Part shown: positions 21,646 through 33,870 of the stretch, piece by piece
Numbering within the stretch: position 1 is the stretch's first letter
Layout of the letters: the number at the start of each line of letters is the position of its first letter
Origin: Thinopyrum elongatum
Lineage: Eukaryota; Streptophyta; Magnoliopsida; Poales; Poaceae
Reading direction: 5' to 3'
Length of the DNA stretch: 64,000 nt
Assembly: GCA_011799875.1 (NCBI GenBank)
Contig: CM022297.1
Location: 520,292,929 to 520,356,928, forward strand
Program-made: the position numbers and the translations under genes
Notes under the pieces: generated by a model
The model's input: the letters and a program-made list of their open reading frames with translations, nothing else
The model's database searches: none
Told to the model about the DNA's origin: nothing

Positions 21646-23727
21646 ACAAAGCAGAAATTTATGCACACACCTTAGCAACCATTTTTTCTTGTGGTAACGA
21701 TAAACCGGTGTAACACTCTTTGGTTCACGCACAATCGCTAGGATGTAGTTCTTGCAACTTATGATGAACAATTGTTTAAGTATGAGAATGAAGTAGAATA
21801 TTTATTAGTGAAGAAACTATTACATCACCTGCATAGCACTCAATGGAGCATATTCTTCAGCTTCGTTATGTGATTCATTTGGGAGATCACTGCCAACAAC
21901 TCTTTCATTGAGATCAACCTGAAACAAGAACAGGATAACAGTATATTAATACTCATATTTTTATCTTTGCAGAAAGAGGTGTGGTTTAGATACTAACTTC
22001 ATCACTTCCCGCGGTTACAAATTCATTTCTCAAATCCTCTGTGGGGAATTTTCTCTTCAGGAATGAACGGATCATAGCCAACTCATCTGTCACATTTTCT
22101 ACATTATCTCCTAGTGCCCGCAGTCTAAATTGAACATTTCCTTCTTTCTCAGGATGCTGAACAAAAGTCAGTCCCTGAGAAACTTTTATTTCGCTCCAAT
22201 ACTTATCACCATAATACCCTTGAAGTTTTTTTGCCTCTTCCCCATGCACACTTTTAAACACTTCTTTATAATCACTAAATGAAAGGCTCCCATTGTTACC
22301 TTTCTTTCTTTCTTCCAGTTTCTCCTATTGAAATAAATACAAGCATCTCATTATACTAAGTAGTTTTAAATTAAAACCTTTACTTTAATCACAAGTAGAA
22401 GTATACCATCACTATCTTTGTATTCGCATTTTTGTATTCACCGTCCTTCTTCTGCTTATGAGCTTCATCCCATAGTTCAATCTTGCTAACCTTTCGATTG
22501 CTCTTAATTTCCTGTTCAACAAAGTAAATTAGAATGTTTGTTACTGTTTCTGTTAGAACATGTTCAGTTTTCTTCACATTTTCTGAGCCATCTTTAGAAA
22601 GAAAAAGTTTTACCATCTCTTTTTTGAGCATAGCATGGCTTTTTCTCCCGGTTGTATGTGGAGTCTTCTGCTTCTTTGCACACTCGGTGTTCTTTTCACA
22701 TAATTTCTGGGAAAACAACACATATAGTCAATATTAATGTCACCAAACTAGTTATGTACACCAGATTAAGTATGAGAATATAACACATTACCATGTGTGA
22801 ATCCTGGCACCAAAACCCAACAAGAGTACCCCATTGATGTTCATTAACACCTTTGGGAACAACTGCTACAATTTCAGCCAAAGACTTCTTGTCACGCTTG
22901 AAATATTTACTCTTCAAACGAGACTTATACACTCTCCATTTTTTGTTAATATTCAATAGGATCCAGTCTCTCGTAAGTTGTCTAGTCTCATTGGGGTAGA
23001 TAAATTTCTCCTTCAAATATTAAAATTGACAATCAGCAATGTGAAATGAACAGTCTTGAACAGTGCTATAAATTTTTTACCTCCACATCTGTGATCATCT
23101 GCCCATGTTTTTGTAGAAACAATTCATTGTCCCATCTTGGAATATGCAATGGTGCAAATGTTGAGTTTTCTGCAAGCCAGGTAAGATGCTGACCGAGAAT
23201 GGCAGCCGACCTTCCATTTGGAATTCCACTTCCGTCAGTCTCCACAATTATCTTCCCCCCACGTAATTCCGACAAATTTTTACCTCGGAATTCCCCTATA
23301 ATATGTCGCACATCTCCATTTGGCCCTGCATGCAAGAGTATCACAGTGGCATATAAATGGACCATATACATCACACTAGATATGTGTTTGAAAAAGAAAA
23401 TTGAGCTTACAAATTATTTTAATTTGCCTAGTAGATTCAGGAGGCTTTTTTGGTACTAGATCATCAATCTCTGGAGGGCCTTGTAAATTTTCTTCATCTG
23501 GTTGTACACTTTCAGAAGCTTGCTTTGGGATGTTTAGGCTTCGAAGCCGTCGAGGTATCCTCGACATGATATCTTTACCAAACAATGTTAAAATCATATG
23601 TTAAGGTCAAGCATCAAAGCATATGTCAAGGTCATGCATATGGACACTTAGTTTACATAACATACTGTACTTTTTATCATGAGTAGCAGTAGCTTGGAAG
23701 TTTACAATTATTTTGGGCAAAGGATAT

Positions 23728-24153
23728 ATTCAGAGAAGTATGCTTCAGTAGTACAGTAGGTAACCCACTAGTAAGTACACATACTTCTCTGTACCAAATT
23801 CAGAGAAGTATGCTTCAGTAGGACAGGGATATCTCGATGTATGCATGCATAAAGTTAAGGAATCAGGTTGCTGGGTTCTAAGTCCTATATCTGACCTTGA
23901 GTGTCAATGGCATTTAACTAACTCCATCCTTCCTGTACAGTACATGTTTGTATAAACTTGCTATTAACAGCAAGTCGGTCTAGGTGATTAACATGAAAAT
24001 CTGTAGTCATCTTGCCTGATACTGTAAAAAGAACAACTGCAACTCATTTACCTAAAAAGGAATTGATTTATAGGCAGGCAAGCAATTCAATAAACACTTA
24101 GAGTGCATACTAGTGGGTTACCTACTGTACTACTGAAGCATACTTCTCTGAAT
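23728..24153. repeat. Fold-back element with perfect 46-bp inverted arms
   Basis: Left arm 23728-23773 (ATTCAGAGAAGTATGCTTC...) and right arm 24108-24153 are exact reverse complements by eye, with a 334-bp loop. Part of the left arm is repeated directly at 23796-23820. There is no ORF. Probably a MITE; no target duplication was identified with certainty. Confidence 0.75.
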
Positions 24154-24169
24154 GTATGGAGGGATCACC

Positions 24170-25520
24170 TACTTGACGTGGTGGAGGCTGAAGATGTTAG
24201 ATGGAGGCAAGAGCTGCTTGGTGGGCGGTGTACAGGATGGACAGGCGCAGCTTCGAGTGAAGGCTGAGAGATCTGAACGGATGCAGCTTCGTGGCTGTGA
24301 GGACGAAGTCGGGAGGAGCGCGGCTTCGTGATGGTGAGGACGACGGACGCCGACGAGGCTCCAGCTAGCGACCTTGTTGATGGAGGAAGAAGGGAGTCGT
24401 CGGCGGGCGGAGCTAGCGGCGGCGGGCGGAGCTAGCGACGGAGGCTCCCACCCCGCGGTGTGCGTGAATGGCGGCACATTGGGGGAGGTTGGATAATGGG
24501 GAGGTGGAGAAGATGGAGGGGAGAAAAAATAGCAGAGACGTGGGAAGTCTTTCCCACAGTAAAGAAAACATTTTAGCGCCAAATTTTTTTTAGGTGTATC
24601 CTTTATTGGATAAATCCGTATGCTTTGTTCTTTTTTGAAAAAATATGAAACTTCATTGGGTAATATACGTATCCAAGTATTTTCGATATAGTTTAATAAA
24701 AATAATAAAGGCAGTGGTAGATCGAAGTTGGGCTTGCCCCTCCTCCGTGCGATGCCGTGTCGACTGTGGACACCGCCCCGGCGTGTCATCCCTTCACCTA
24801 GCCCTTGTCGGCGACAGGGGCGGCGGCGCACAGCGACTCCTCCAAGCCGATCTAGACCAGCTGGTTATTGTTGCGGCGTCGGCATCTCTGCGGTGCCGGC
24901 ATCCGATGTGGCAAACGTGGCACAACATTGCGCCACTCCTTCTCCTGTGCCATCCTCTTGGCCGACGACAGGGTGCTGGGTGACGATGTGTCATCGCCGT
25001 GTAGAGGTAATGGAGGAGGCATCCGGGAGGGCTCCTCCTCCTTCACGACCTTGTCATGCCAGTTGCGGCACGGTGGTGATGCCAGTTGGTCGAAACGGTC
25101 AAACGTGTTGCGCGAGGGGGTGGCTCCTACGTCCAATTTGGTCTCGGCAGTTTCATCATAGGAGAGGGGCTCCTCCTCAACATGTCTGTTGGTTGGTGTT
25201 GGCGTCGTGCTTAAATAGCCAGGGCAGACAGACCGACACTGCTTCAGTGTGGCGCATCGACCGGAATAGGCTTCTCAGTCCCTGTGTTCATTTAACCTTA
25301 TAGGAGTGATCAACGTAGTACCTCACTCGAAGCACCGCGCCGCCACTCATTTCCAGCATCTCATGCCGCCGGTCATAGTCCATACCCAACTCCGGTTGGA
25401 GCAAAAAATGCAGTTGGTCCGAAATAAACCTGCCACACCGATTCCAGCAAACCGTGTGGCTAGCTCGAGCGTCTAGCAGGGCCACCATCACCATTTCCAG
25501 CTCTCGGCATGGCCGGTTGC
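24170..25520. other. GC-rich block between the two CACTA genes, no proven gene
   Basis: Open frames exist on both strands (24728-25303 plus; 25136-24852 minus, starting MDVGATPSRNTFDR), but none matches a family known to me and they overlap each other. The stretch may include captured gene fragments, as is frequent in CACTA elements. 24400-24440 contains a short tandem 'gcgggcggagctagcg' duplication. Confidence 0.45.
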
Positions 25521-25659
25521 AGCATCTCGCGACATGATGTTTTTGTTACAAATAACCGGCCCAAAAAATGCACAAGCGCGAACCTCCCTCTTGCTCCCGG
25601 GTTTCGAGGCCCCCAAAAGCTTCCTTGGTTGGGTTCTACGAAGCATCTAGAAGCTTTAT

Positions 25660-26290
25660 TAGCTTTTTTAAGTCGGTTATCTTTATCTTGTTTAGGTTTA
25701 TTTTGACCAGGTTTTACTATGTTTTCCTGGGTTTTCCTTTTTTTCCCTTTATCTTCTATTTTTTACCTTTTGTTTTAATTTTTATTTATTTTTCCTTTCT
25801 ATTTTTTTTCTATTTCCGTTTCTTTCTTCTTTTTCAAATTCTTGAGGTTCTTCCAAATTTGTGAACTTTTGTTTAGAATTCCCAATTTTTTTTAATTCAT
25901 GAATATTTTTTTCAAACCGTGAATTTTTTTTTAATTCACAATAATTTCAAGTTCACAAACATTTCTTGAATTTGTGAACTGTTCCCTAGTTTGTGAAAAA
26001 ATCAATTTTATTGCAAAAAAGCTTTGAAACCATAAACCATTTTCAAATTCACGAAACTTTTTCAAATACTCCAAGTTTTTAAAGGTCATGAATATTTTTT
26101 AAAATAATTTTTTTAGTTTGTGATTATATTTCTTTGAATTGGTGAACTTTTTTCAAATTCATGAACATTTTGAGAACGCATGAATCTTTTTCAAATTCAT
26201 GTTTTTTTTCAAGATCGCAAACATTTTCAAATTTGATTTTCCCCCAAAAAAATTTAACTTTTTATAAAAGTCAACGGCCATATGTGGCCA
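25660..26290. repeat. T-rich low-complexity tract
   Basis: Long T runs mixed with degenerate 'ttcaaattcatgaac' and 'tttgtgaactttt' repeats. Common in grass DNA transposons. No coding potential. Confidence 0.7.
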
Positions 26291-26837
26291 TTCCCAGGAT
26301 TTTAAGAATAACAAAAGAAATGTACTAGTTACTGTAACACTTCACTGATTTCACCAAATATCCCTTACTGCGTTTGATTTTTATGATTTTCCAGTTTCTC
26401 CATCTTTGTTGACTATATTTTTTTCTGGTTAACTGGGATGTCAATCGTGCAAAGTCGATGTCATGCACTTGCAAAATATTATTGAAATATTGACTAGACT
26501 ACTTTCATTTTCTATAAACTAGCACAAAGAAGCATCCAATTAGGACAAATTAACCTGAAGCACACTTCATCAGAAGGTTCCAAAATTTAGCAGTAGTACT
26601 GTCAGTGAAAGTAAAAAAACTGTTCAAAGAACTAAACGGACAGCCATACAACTCATTCATAACAAAAGGGAACATACACATTAAAAAAAAGACCATAGGC
26701 TCGTTCATCACAGAGTAACATACATTCCGAAGAAGATCCACCCAGCTAGAATAATTATGTTAATTCTACCTAGGAGCATGGATGACAATTGCTCAACCTA
26801 TATCTTAGCTGCAGATAACAAGCTAAAAACACAAAGA

Positions 26838-29800
26838 CTACTCTGTTTCATCTGAAGATGGTTCTCCACCCATGTCAAAAATATCACGAGGTTTGAATTT
26901 CACCATGGTATTCCAATTCTCACTTCTCGGATTTTGGATATAGAAGACCTGGTCCACTTGGGAAGAAAATACAAAAGGTTCATCCTCTAACTTCTCCCCT
27001 ATATGTATTTTTTGGGAGAAGTTCACATGAGTGAATCCAAACTCATCTCTTATAATACCAGCTTTGTGACGAACATCATACCAATCACATTTAAAGAAGA
27101 CCACCTTGTAATCTTTGTATGAAAATTCGAAGATGTCAGATAACCGACCATAATAGGACACGCCATTTTCAGCAAGGTTCACGACACCACTATTTTGTGT
27201 CACGTGTCCTGTCTCGCGACTGATAGTATGAAACCTGAAACCATTTATTATATAGCCACTATAGCGCACCCCGCATTTGCTTGGTTTTGCGGCTAATGCT
27301 CTTATCTTTTCTGTGATATCCGGTCCATCATCTAGTATAACCTGTATGTAAGAGTGGTTACATTGAGTTCACATGGAACTACAGTGAAGGAACATGCTAA
27401 AGGTGAATTATACCTTTTGTTCCAACCAGTCAGCAAAGTGTCTACTAATCAAATCCTCATTGTCATCATCCGTCAAATTTAAGTTACCCGGTTTCCTCTT
27501 CTCTTGGTCCAGAAATTCTCTGTAATAATAAGACAAATAACATCATGATTTTTTCCAACTTGTGAAAAATAAAAGAAATAGGAGACAACATTGAAGCACA
27601 CCTACGGAGATCATCAAGCTCATCAGAGTGTCGCAAGACATATCGATGTGCTTGAACTAGAAGCTGATCGTCCAACTGGCCTATAGTGACAGCCTTTCCA
27701 ATTGGCTCACCAACACTATCAAACATGTACATGCCCTTTGTATTATCTGAAGGATCAGGGTTCCTAGATGTTCTTGTGAAACATGTGGTTCCTTCTAGAA
27801 ATCTTGAACAAAAGGTCAAGCATTCTTCAACAGTATATCCTTCAGCAATAGAACCTTCAGGATAAGCTCTATTGCGCACAAGTGACTTTAGCCAAACAAA
27901 TGATCTGAACATCATAAAACAACAATGTTATATGCATTATGGGAAACAATAAATCAAATCATATACTTAGATGCACTGTGGAAAATAACAAATCAATCAA
28001 AGTAGCATACCTCTCGACAGGGTACATCCACCTGTAATGCACCGGGCCACCAAGTTTAGCTTCTTCAACTAAATGCACCATTAAATGTACCATGACAGTA
28101 AAAACGATGGAAGAAAAACCTTTTCCATATTACAAAGTGTCTTCACAATACTCTCTTGCAGTTTGTCAAGCTCAGAGATATCTAACACTTTGGAGCATAG
28201 CTTCTTGAAGAAATTAGCCAGCTCAACAACTATTATCATGACATCTTTACTGGGATAACAGTGTAAAAGTGCCACAGGAAGGATGTCTTGTAGAATAACA
28301 TGGCAGTCGTGGCATTTGAGGCCAGTCAATGTCAATTCTTTCATGTTCACACACCTCGAAAAGTTTGATGCACAACCATCAGGTGTCCTACAATTCTTAA
28401 CCACTGTACAAAGAATCTCCTTCTTTTCTTTATACATATTAAAAGGCGCATGCGGCAATTCAGTTTTACCCTTATCACCTTCATGAGGTTGAAGGCTAGA
28501 TCGAATTCCAATTTCTCCTAAGTCAAGTCGTGCATTAAGGCCATCCTTTGTTTTAGAATCAATATCCAGTAATGTTCCAATTAAATTTTCGAAGATATTT
28601 TTCTCAATATGCATTACATCTAGATTGTGCCTTAACTTGTTGTGCTCCCAGTATTCCAAATCAAAGAATATCGACTTCTTTTTGAAACAATCCTCAGGCT
28701 TCTTTTCAGGTTTACGTGCGATGTTACCTGATTTCTTGTTAGGTGCTCTTTTACGCTTCTATTTTTCAGGACCTTCAGTTCCTTTTTCACTGTCTTTGCC
28801 CTTCTTTTTCCCTTTCCCTTTCTTTGCCACAACAATCTTTTTTCCTAAGACAAACACTCTGCCCTGCAACATTCTCAAAGCTGAGCTACCACTCATTGTT
28901 ATAGGTGCAAGTTCCATCTCTTCGGTGTTATCAAACTCCTTCTTTCATCTCCGAAATACATGATTCTGTGGTAGCCATCGGCGATGACCCATATAAAAAA
29001 ATTTCTTACTGTTCTTTAGCCAATATGATCTTGTGAAAGGACCACAAGACGGGCAAGCATATTTACCGCTCGTGCTCCACCCATAGAGGTAAGCTAATGC
29101 TGGAAAATCGTTCAAAGTCCATAATAGTGCAGCTCGAAGAGAAAATTTCTCCTGAGTACATGAGTCAAAAGTGTCCACACCCTTCCAAAGTTGTTGCAGC
29201 TCATCCACCAATGGCTGCAAATATACATCAATGTCATTTCCAGGGGAACTTGGTCCAGGAATAATCATTGATAAAATTAGAGATGTTTGCTTCATGCAGA
29301 TCCAAGGTGGTATGTTGTATGGAATAAGCATCACTGGCCAAGTACTATGTTTTGCACTCATGAGTCGGAAAGGATTAAACCCATCAGACCCAATGCCTAG
29401 CCGCGCATTACGGGAATCCTCAGCGAATTTAGGATATCTGGCATCAAGATCTTTCCAAGCCTCTCCATCAGCTGGACATCGCAGCAATCCATCTTTTGTA
29501 CGACCATCATCATGCCAACGCATGTCAATTGATGTCTTCTTGGTTGCAAATAACCTTTGGAGCCTTTGAATCAATGGGAAATATCGCAACACCTTTGCTG
29601 GTTTCTTCTTCTTCTTCTTTTTAGATTCAGTTGCCGAATCTTTCTTCTCATTTTCATTGGTAACCCAACGAGAGGCACCACACACATGGCAAGACTCCTG
29701 GTTAGCTCTTTCGCCTCTAAAAAGCATGCAGTCTCTTGGGCATGCATGAATTTTCTCATAGTCTAGCCCTAATCTGCGTATGATTTTTTTCACCGCATAA

Positions 29801-30504
29801 TATTTCCTGGGTAGGTTTATCTGAGGAAATGCAACCGATAATACACCAAGTAGCTGTGTGAATGATTCCTGTGACCATCCATGCAAGACTTTCATGTGAT
29901 ATAAAGTGACAAGAAATGACAACCTCGAATATGTTGCACATCCAGGGTATAAATCTGTGTTTGCTTCCTCGAGGAAACTAGCGTATATGTCTTGTTCTCT
30001 CATTGCATCATCATCTGCAGATGTTGTATTGACATTCTCAGCCATACCAGGTTCCAAGTTCTCAAATTCAGACTAAACACCATCTAGTTCCCCATCAGAT
30101 GCGCTTGATAGTGATTGGAAGCTATTAGCCATGGGGAAAATGGCACTTAAGAGCCCAGAAATGTCATGCAATCTTCTATTACTGCCGTCTACATCAGAAT
30201 TCACTGGAAAACCCGGAATATGAAAATTGTTGTTGTTATTTGACATGGGAGCAAATGCAAATGACGGTGAATCATACTCTTCTCCATGGCAAACCCATTT
30301 TGTATAACCCTGAAGAATACCATCACATCTTAGGTGGGTTTTCACTTCGTCGTAATTCTGCGTTGCCTTATTTCCACAATTTACACAGGGACAGAGAATT
30401 TTATCACCGAGTGGAACATCATGGAAGGCAAAAGATAGAAATTGCTCGACACCTTCTTTATAATTAGTAGTTGATCTTGGTTTACTCATCCAACCTCGAT
30501 CCAT
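26838..30504 (-). pseudogene. CACTA transposase TNP2, broken
   Basis: Minus strand. Exon 1 (30504 to about 28011) starts MDRGWMSKPR with the transposase-associated domain (ILCPCVNCGN, HLRCDGILQGYTKWV), then the TNP2 core: LGLDYEKIHACP, DMRWHDDGRTKDG, ARLGIGSDGFNPF, DIDVYLQPLVDELQQLW, HNLDVMHIEKNIFENLIG. Later exons (about 27905-27603, 27519-27415, 27342-26838) hold NRAYPEGSIAEGY, GYIINGFRFHT and VVFFKCDWYDV, matching the C-terminal DUF4218/DUF4216 regions. TNP2 cuts and joins the element ends. Breaks: TAG near 30073, TGA near 28945, TAG near 28757 and a one-base frameshift at a T run near 28105, where the frame should continue into MVHLVEEAKLGGPVHYRWMYP. It is inactive as it stands. Confidence 0.9.
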
Positions 30505-31212
30505 TAGCCTTTGCTAGATGTAGTAATGAAAACAAAATAGATCAGTTTATAATTTTCCATATGCTCTTTTACATTAAGCATAGGTTTATATGAATATTTT
30601 AAACTATGCATTCAATACTTAGGTTCAAATTGTATAATATGATTTACCGACATCATTCACCTTACATTACAAAACATAAATCGAGATGTGTCTTTACTAG
30701 AAGAATTTTTGTGAAGTACATAAAGAAGTTTTCATCGATGACAAAAAATGGATGTCTCCAATGCTTGATTTTTTCTACATTCAAGTGACAAACAGCAGAA
30801 GGCTAGCTGGTGTAACTAAAAATCTAAGTAATATCCACTAGTTTCGCTTTGCTAAATCAAGAAAAATAGAGATGACACACAACTTAGGTAATTCAAATTT
30901 TGCATCACACTGTAGAATATTCTTTTCTGGCATTCGTGGGCAGTTCCCCTAACCAGTTCGACTTAAGAATATTATGTCATAAATGAGTGCCATCTAATAA
31001 ACAGTACCACTATTTTTAACACAATTGTCATTCAACCACCAAAAAGGTTCGCCGATTTTTAACAAAAAAATTCAAATTGCAATAATACAGTGCATCACAG
31101 TAAGATAGAAAGGGAAAACACAAGTGATATATCTCAATTCGAGCTATGTTTCACACGATGCAGAGATATAAAAAAAGAAAATAACAACCTGCGGGCAATC
31201 TTAAGGCAGCAG
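30505..31212. other. CACTA sequence upstream of TNP2, no gene seen
   Basis: AT-rich, without credible ORFs. It probably holds the upstream or leader region of the minus-strand TNP2 gene. Confidence 0.5.
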
Positions 31213-31288
31213 AGGCGTGTGGGTGAGCTCGTTGCCGAGGTCAGCAGCTGAGGCGTGTGGGTGAGCTCGTTGCCGAGGTCAGCAGCTG
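31213..31288 (+). repeat. Perfect 38-bp tandem duplication
   Basis: 31213-31250 and 31251-31288 are identical by eye, each starting AGGCGTGTGGGTGAGCTCGT. A 20-bp inverse match, GGCAACGAGCTCACCCACAC, lies at 32032-32051. Confidence 0.85.
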
Positions 31289-32059
31289 AGGGAGAGGGGC
31301 GTTGGCGGGGAGCGGCATTGTGCCGGGGCCAACCGGCGTCACGGTCTGATGTACATTGCACAAACATTTCAATTTCCATAGTAAGCAGCAAATGAATCAC
31401 ATAGTAATTAGTAAGCAGCAATCATTTATGATCATACGCAGCAAATGAATCAAGTTCAATTTAAATTTACAAGCAATCACAGAATAATCTTCAGATTTGT
31501 TTAGAAAATAGAAACGGAGGGAAAGAATAGATGCAGTACATTGTGGTTGTTGAGGAACGGAGGCCGGACTGCTGGATGGTGCTGCCGCCGCGCCGGGGAG
31601 GCCCGAGGACGGTGGCTGGAGCCTGGAGGCCACTGCCGGCTGCCGGCCGCCGCCGCGCTCGGGAGGCCGGAGGCGGACTGGTGGCCTGGCGCCTGGCGGA
31701 GCCGCGGAGGAGAGGGCTGGGCGCCGGAGGCTGAGGCAGGGGAGTGAGATGGCCGGATGGAGGGGAGGGGAGGGACCGAGGGAGAGGCAGGAGAGGGCCG
31801 GCCGCCGCCGCCGGAGCCTTCAACTAGCGCTAGGTTGGGGAAAAGGTTGGAATCGAGGAAGGGAAATGACGTGCTCAGGCGGTCGGCTACTCGCGCGCCT
31901 GACCAGACACCACGTCGCTCGTGTGTTTGGGCTCATGGGCCAACGGCCTACTCACTCTTTACCTTATAATATATGTAGTATTTTTTTGCACAAAACTCTT
32001 TGGTAGTCCACGCCTAAAAAGAGAAATGGCCGGCAACGAGCTCACCCACACGCTGAAGG
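31289..32059. other. GC-rich subterminal region of the CACTA element
   Basis: 31530-31900 is strongly GC-rich, with open frames on both strands made of Arg/Gly/Pro or Ser/Pro runs. It looks like a leader or promoter of the minus-strand genes. No recognised protein. Confidence 0.45.
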
Positions 32060-32269
32060 ATTATAGTCGCATATAAAACGTCTCACAAATCGTCTCCAAG
32101 TTAATTAAAATTATATACCTATTTTCTAAATGGCCAATTATAAGCAAAAGTTTGTGACGCCCTATAAACGTCTTAAGAAGCGTCTTTAGCTTGCTAGTGT
32201 TCATGGGCGTAGAGATGAAGACAAATAGCGTCTCAGAAAAAGCGACCATACAAGCCGTTTTTGTTGTAG
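32060..32269. repeat. Right subterminal repeats and terminus of the CACTA element
   Basis: Units such as AAACGTCTCACAAATCGTCTCC (split by two bases at 32077-32098), AAACGTCTTAAGAAGCGTCTT and ATAGCGTCTCAG mirror the left end. It finishes GCCGTTTTTGTTGTAG at 32269. Confidence 0.8.
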
Positions 32270-33033
32270 CTCTTGATGAGCTACATCAACCTTGAGCAAC
32301 CCACACAAGTTTAACTACATGATCAAGATCAACACCACCACCCAAGGTATGTTATTCCATCTTAGAAAAGCTTTACCCCAAGTCATGGGTCAAAGCAGCT
32401 CAACAAGATGTGAATACATCAAAATGCTTAAATGAAAAATGGCAACCCCATTTTGAGCTTAAACGATGAGTATGACCTATGATCAAGTGTTCTCACTTGA
32501 CTCCTCAGTCAATATACTCTAACATAGGTGACTTTGTCGCTGACCAACACTAGATGAAGTTCTCTTGCGCTTTTCTATGTTCTTGCATTTGTTTCTTGCA
32601 TACATATTTCAAAAAAAAACTTCATCTAGCTTTCTTTTCTTTTCTCTGTTATGTTCTGTATTCCCTGCATCCAATTCATTGCAAATCTTTCAGTTAATTC
32701 CTTGCAAATCTTTGTGAGATCTTATTTGCCTAAGTGAGCTAAGATGACAATTGTTTTCTCTCTGTGTTGAAATCGGCCTCACCGATTTGTTCTTCTCGGC
32801 CAAACCGAAACAACTCGGTGCCACCGAAGCAAACAACTCGGAGTAACCGAATTCAATACTGAGAAAACACTTTGCCATTTGCATCCTGCATATCTGTTCC
32901 AGCTCCACTCGATGATTCTTGTCCTCTACCAGCATCTTATATTACATGTTGCTTTGTACTGTGACTCAAGGACCAAACCTACTTGACTCATGCTCTAGAA
33001 GATCCCTTCTTGAAAATTGATGTCAAAGGGGGA
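32270..33033 (+). mobile_element. Family B spacer, second segment
   Basis: Continues the spacer broken at 18329 and is cut by a solo LTR at 33034. A cluster of the LTR-type palindromes, such as CGGCCTCACCGA and CGGTGCCACCGA, appears at about 32773-32850 although this is outside the LTR. It ends with the G-rich run 'caaaggggga', the target of the next insertion. Confidence 0.8.
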
Positions 33034-33607
33034 TGTCGGGGCCGGGACACGAAATCCCAAAAATTAACCCCTCGTGTCATCACCAGCCCAGGATTACTAT
33101 TACTGGAGGACACGTCCTTGTTACAGATTACCAAGCTATTACAAGAATTGGATACAAGACCATAGAGGTCTAATGATACAACAGTGATTCTGGTGGTGGA
33201 TGACGGAAATGGTTCGTGGTTCTCCAACGTCGATGGGGCTCCATTCCCAGAGGAACAGCTGACCCGGATAATTCCTATTCTGCATGGCTGCCATCCTAGG
33301 CTCCGCACGGATGTCGCTGTTGTACTCCTTGTAGAACTCCTGACCTGGCCAAGTAAATAGCCAGGGACAAGCCTGTGAGTACGTTTGAATGTACTCGCAA
33401 ACATCCTGAACAAGAGATATACCGAATGCAGGAGACAAAATATATGATCATGATGAACTACACTATATGCGTATGCTCATAATGAACTTAAATGCATGTT
33501 GTCAGGAATTAAATCATGGCATGATAAAATATTAGCATGTGCAAATAAATGGATATATAAAAATATTAGTGATAAACAAGGAACGTTAAAGGAAAATAAA
33601 ATAAAAG

Positions 33608-33870
33608 AAATGCCGGTCGGATGTCTAAAGTGACACCATGGTAGGTCTTGAAGAGAAATGCCAAACGGTTGTCTAAAAGAGAATTCGGACAAGACAGGAC
33701 CATCCGAGAACTCAGGCGACGCCACGAGAGGACTTGAAGAGAAATGCCAGTCGGGCGTCAAGTGACGCCACGGTCGGACTTGAAGAGAAATGCCAATCGG
33801 GTGTCCACAAGAGTAGTGGCGGGATAAACCGCTTGTTAACTCGAGAGACGCCACGAGAGGTCTTGAAAAT
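33608..33870. repeat. Tandem repeats inside family C LTR, copy 1
   Basis: Repeats of 'gaaatgccagtcgggtgtc' plus 'gacgccacg..ggtcttgaa' in about four diverged units. The equivalent block in copy 2 is 46832-47048, with two units of about 145 bp. Confidence 0.75.

Larger units (their letters stand above)
19326..23597 (-). pseudogene. CACTA second protein (TNPD/TNP1-like, plant transposase Ptta/En/Spm family), multi-exon
   Basis: Minus strand, about a dozen likely exons with GT-AG borders. The first coding exon (about 23568-23413) reads MSRIPRRLRS. The next (23325-23081) has GGKIIVETDGSGIPNG. A third (about 23012-22793) has the family signature GVNEHQWGTLVGFWCQD. Further exons hold KKTEHVLTE, KIELWDEAHKQKKDG and YWSEIKV. 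A tail exon (about 19640-19326) has LVRPYGKLQTVRDAIGHVIAWPL, like the TNP1/En/Spm C-terminal domain. Known of the family: it binds subterminal repeats and assists TNP2. Between core and tail, a Lys/Glu/Ser-rich exon is repeated several times (19979-20700, 21660-21775) and a foreign insertion splits that array. Exact exon joins were not proved, and one repeat copy has a stop, so function is doubtful. Confidence 0.72.
18330..32269 (-). mobile_element. CACTA (En/Spm) DNA transposon, 13.9 kb, inside the family B spacer
   Basis: The left end reads (C)ACTACAACAAAAAC and the right end is its inverse, GTTTTTGTTGTAG. CTC occurs on both sides (18327-18329; 32270-32272), a plausible 3-bp duplication. 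A GCT reading is also possible if the last bases were lost. Both ends carry GCGTCTC/GAGACGC-type subterminal repeats. It encodes two minus-strand genes, a TNP2 transposase (30504-26838) and a second TNPD/TNP1-like protein (about 23597-19326), both degraded or uncertain. GC-rich blocks at 24170-25500 and 31290-31900, and a secondary insertion near 20715-21640, make up most of the rest. Confidence 0.9.

Noticed and set aside
24728..25303. 192-codon plus-strand ORF in the CACTA element
   Set aside because: Composition-driven (GC-rich, Arg/Pro/Cys-rich), no domain, and overlapped by an equally open minus frame.
18326..32271. GCT as target duplication of the CACTA element
   Set aside because: It would need loss of the last bases of the right terminus. 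CTC with ends ACTACAACAAAAAC and GTTTTTGTTGTAG fits better, although a missing terminal G cannot be excluded.
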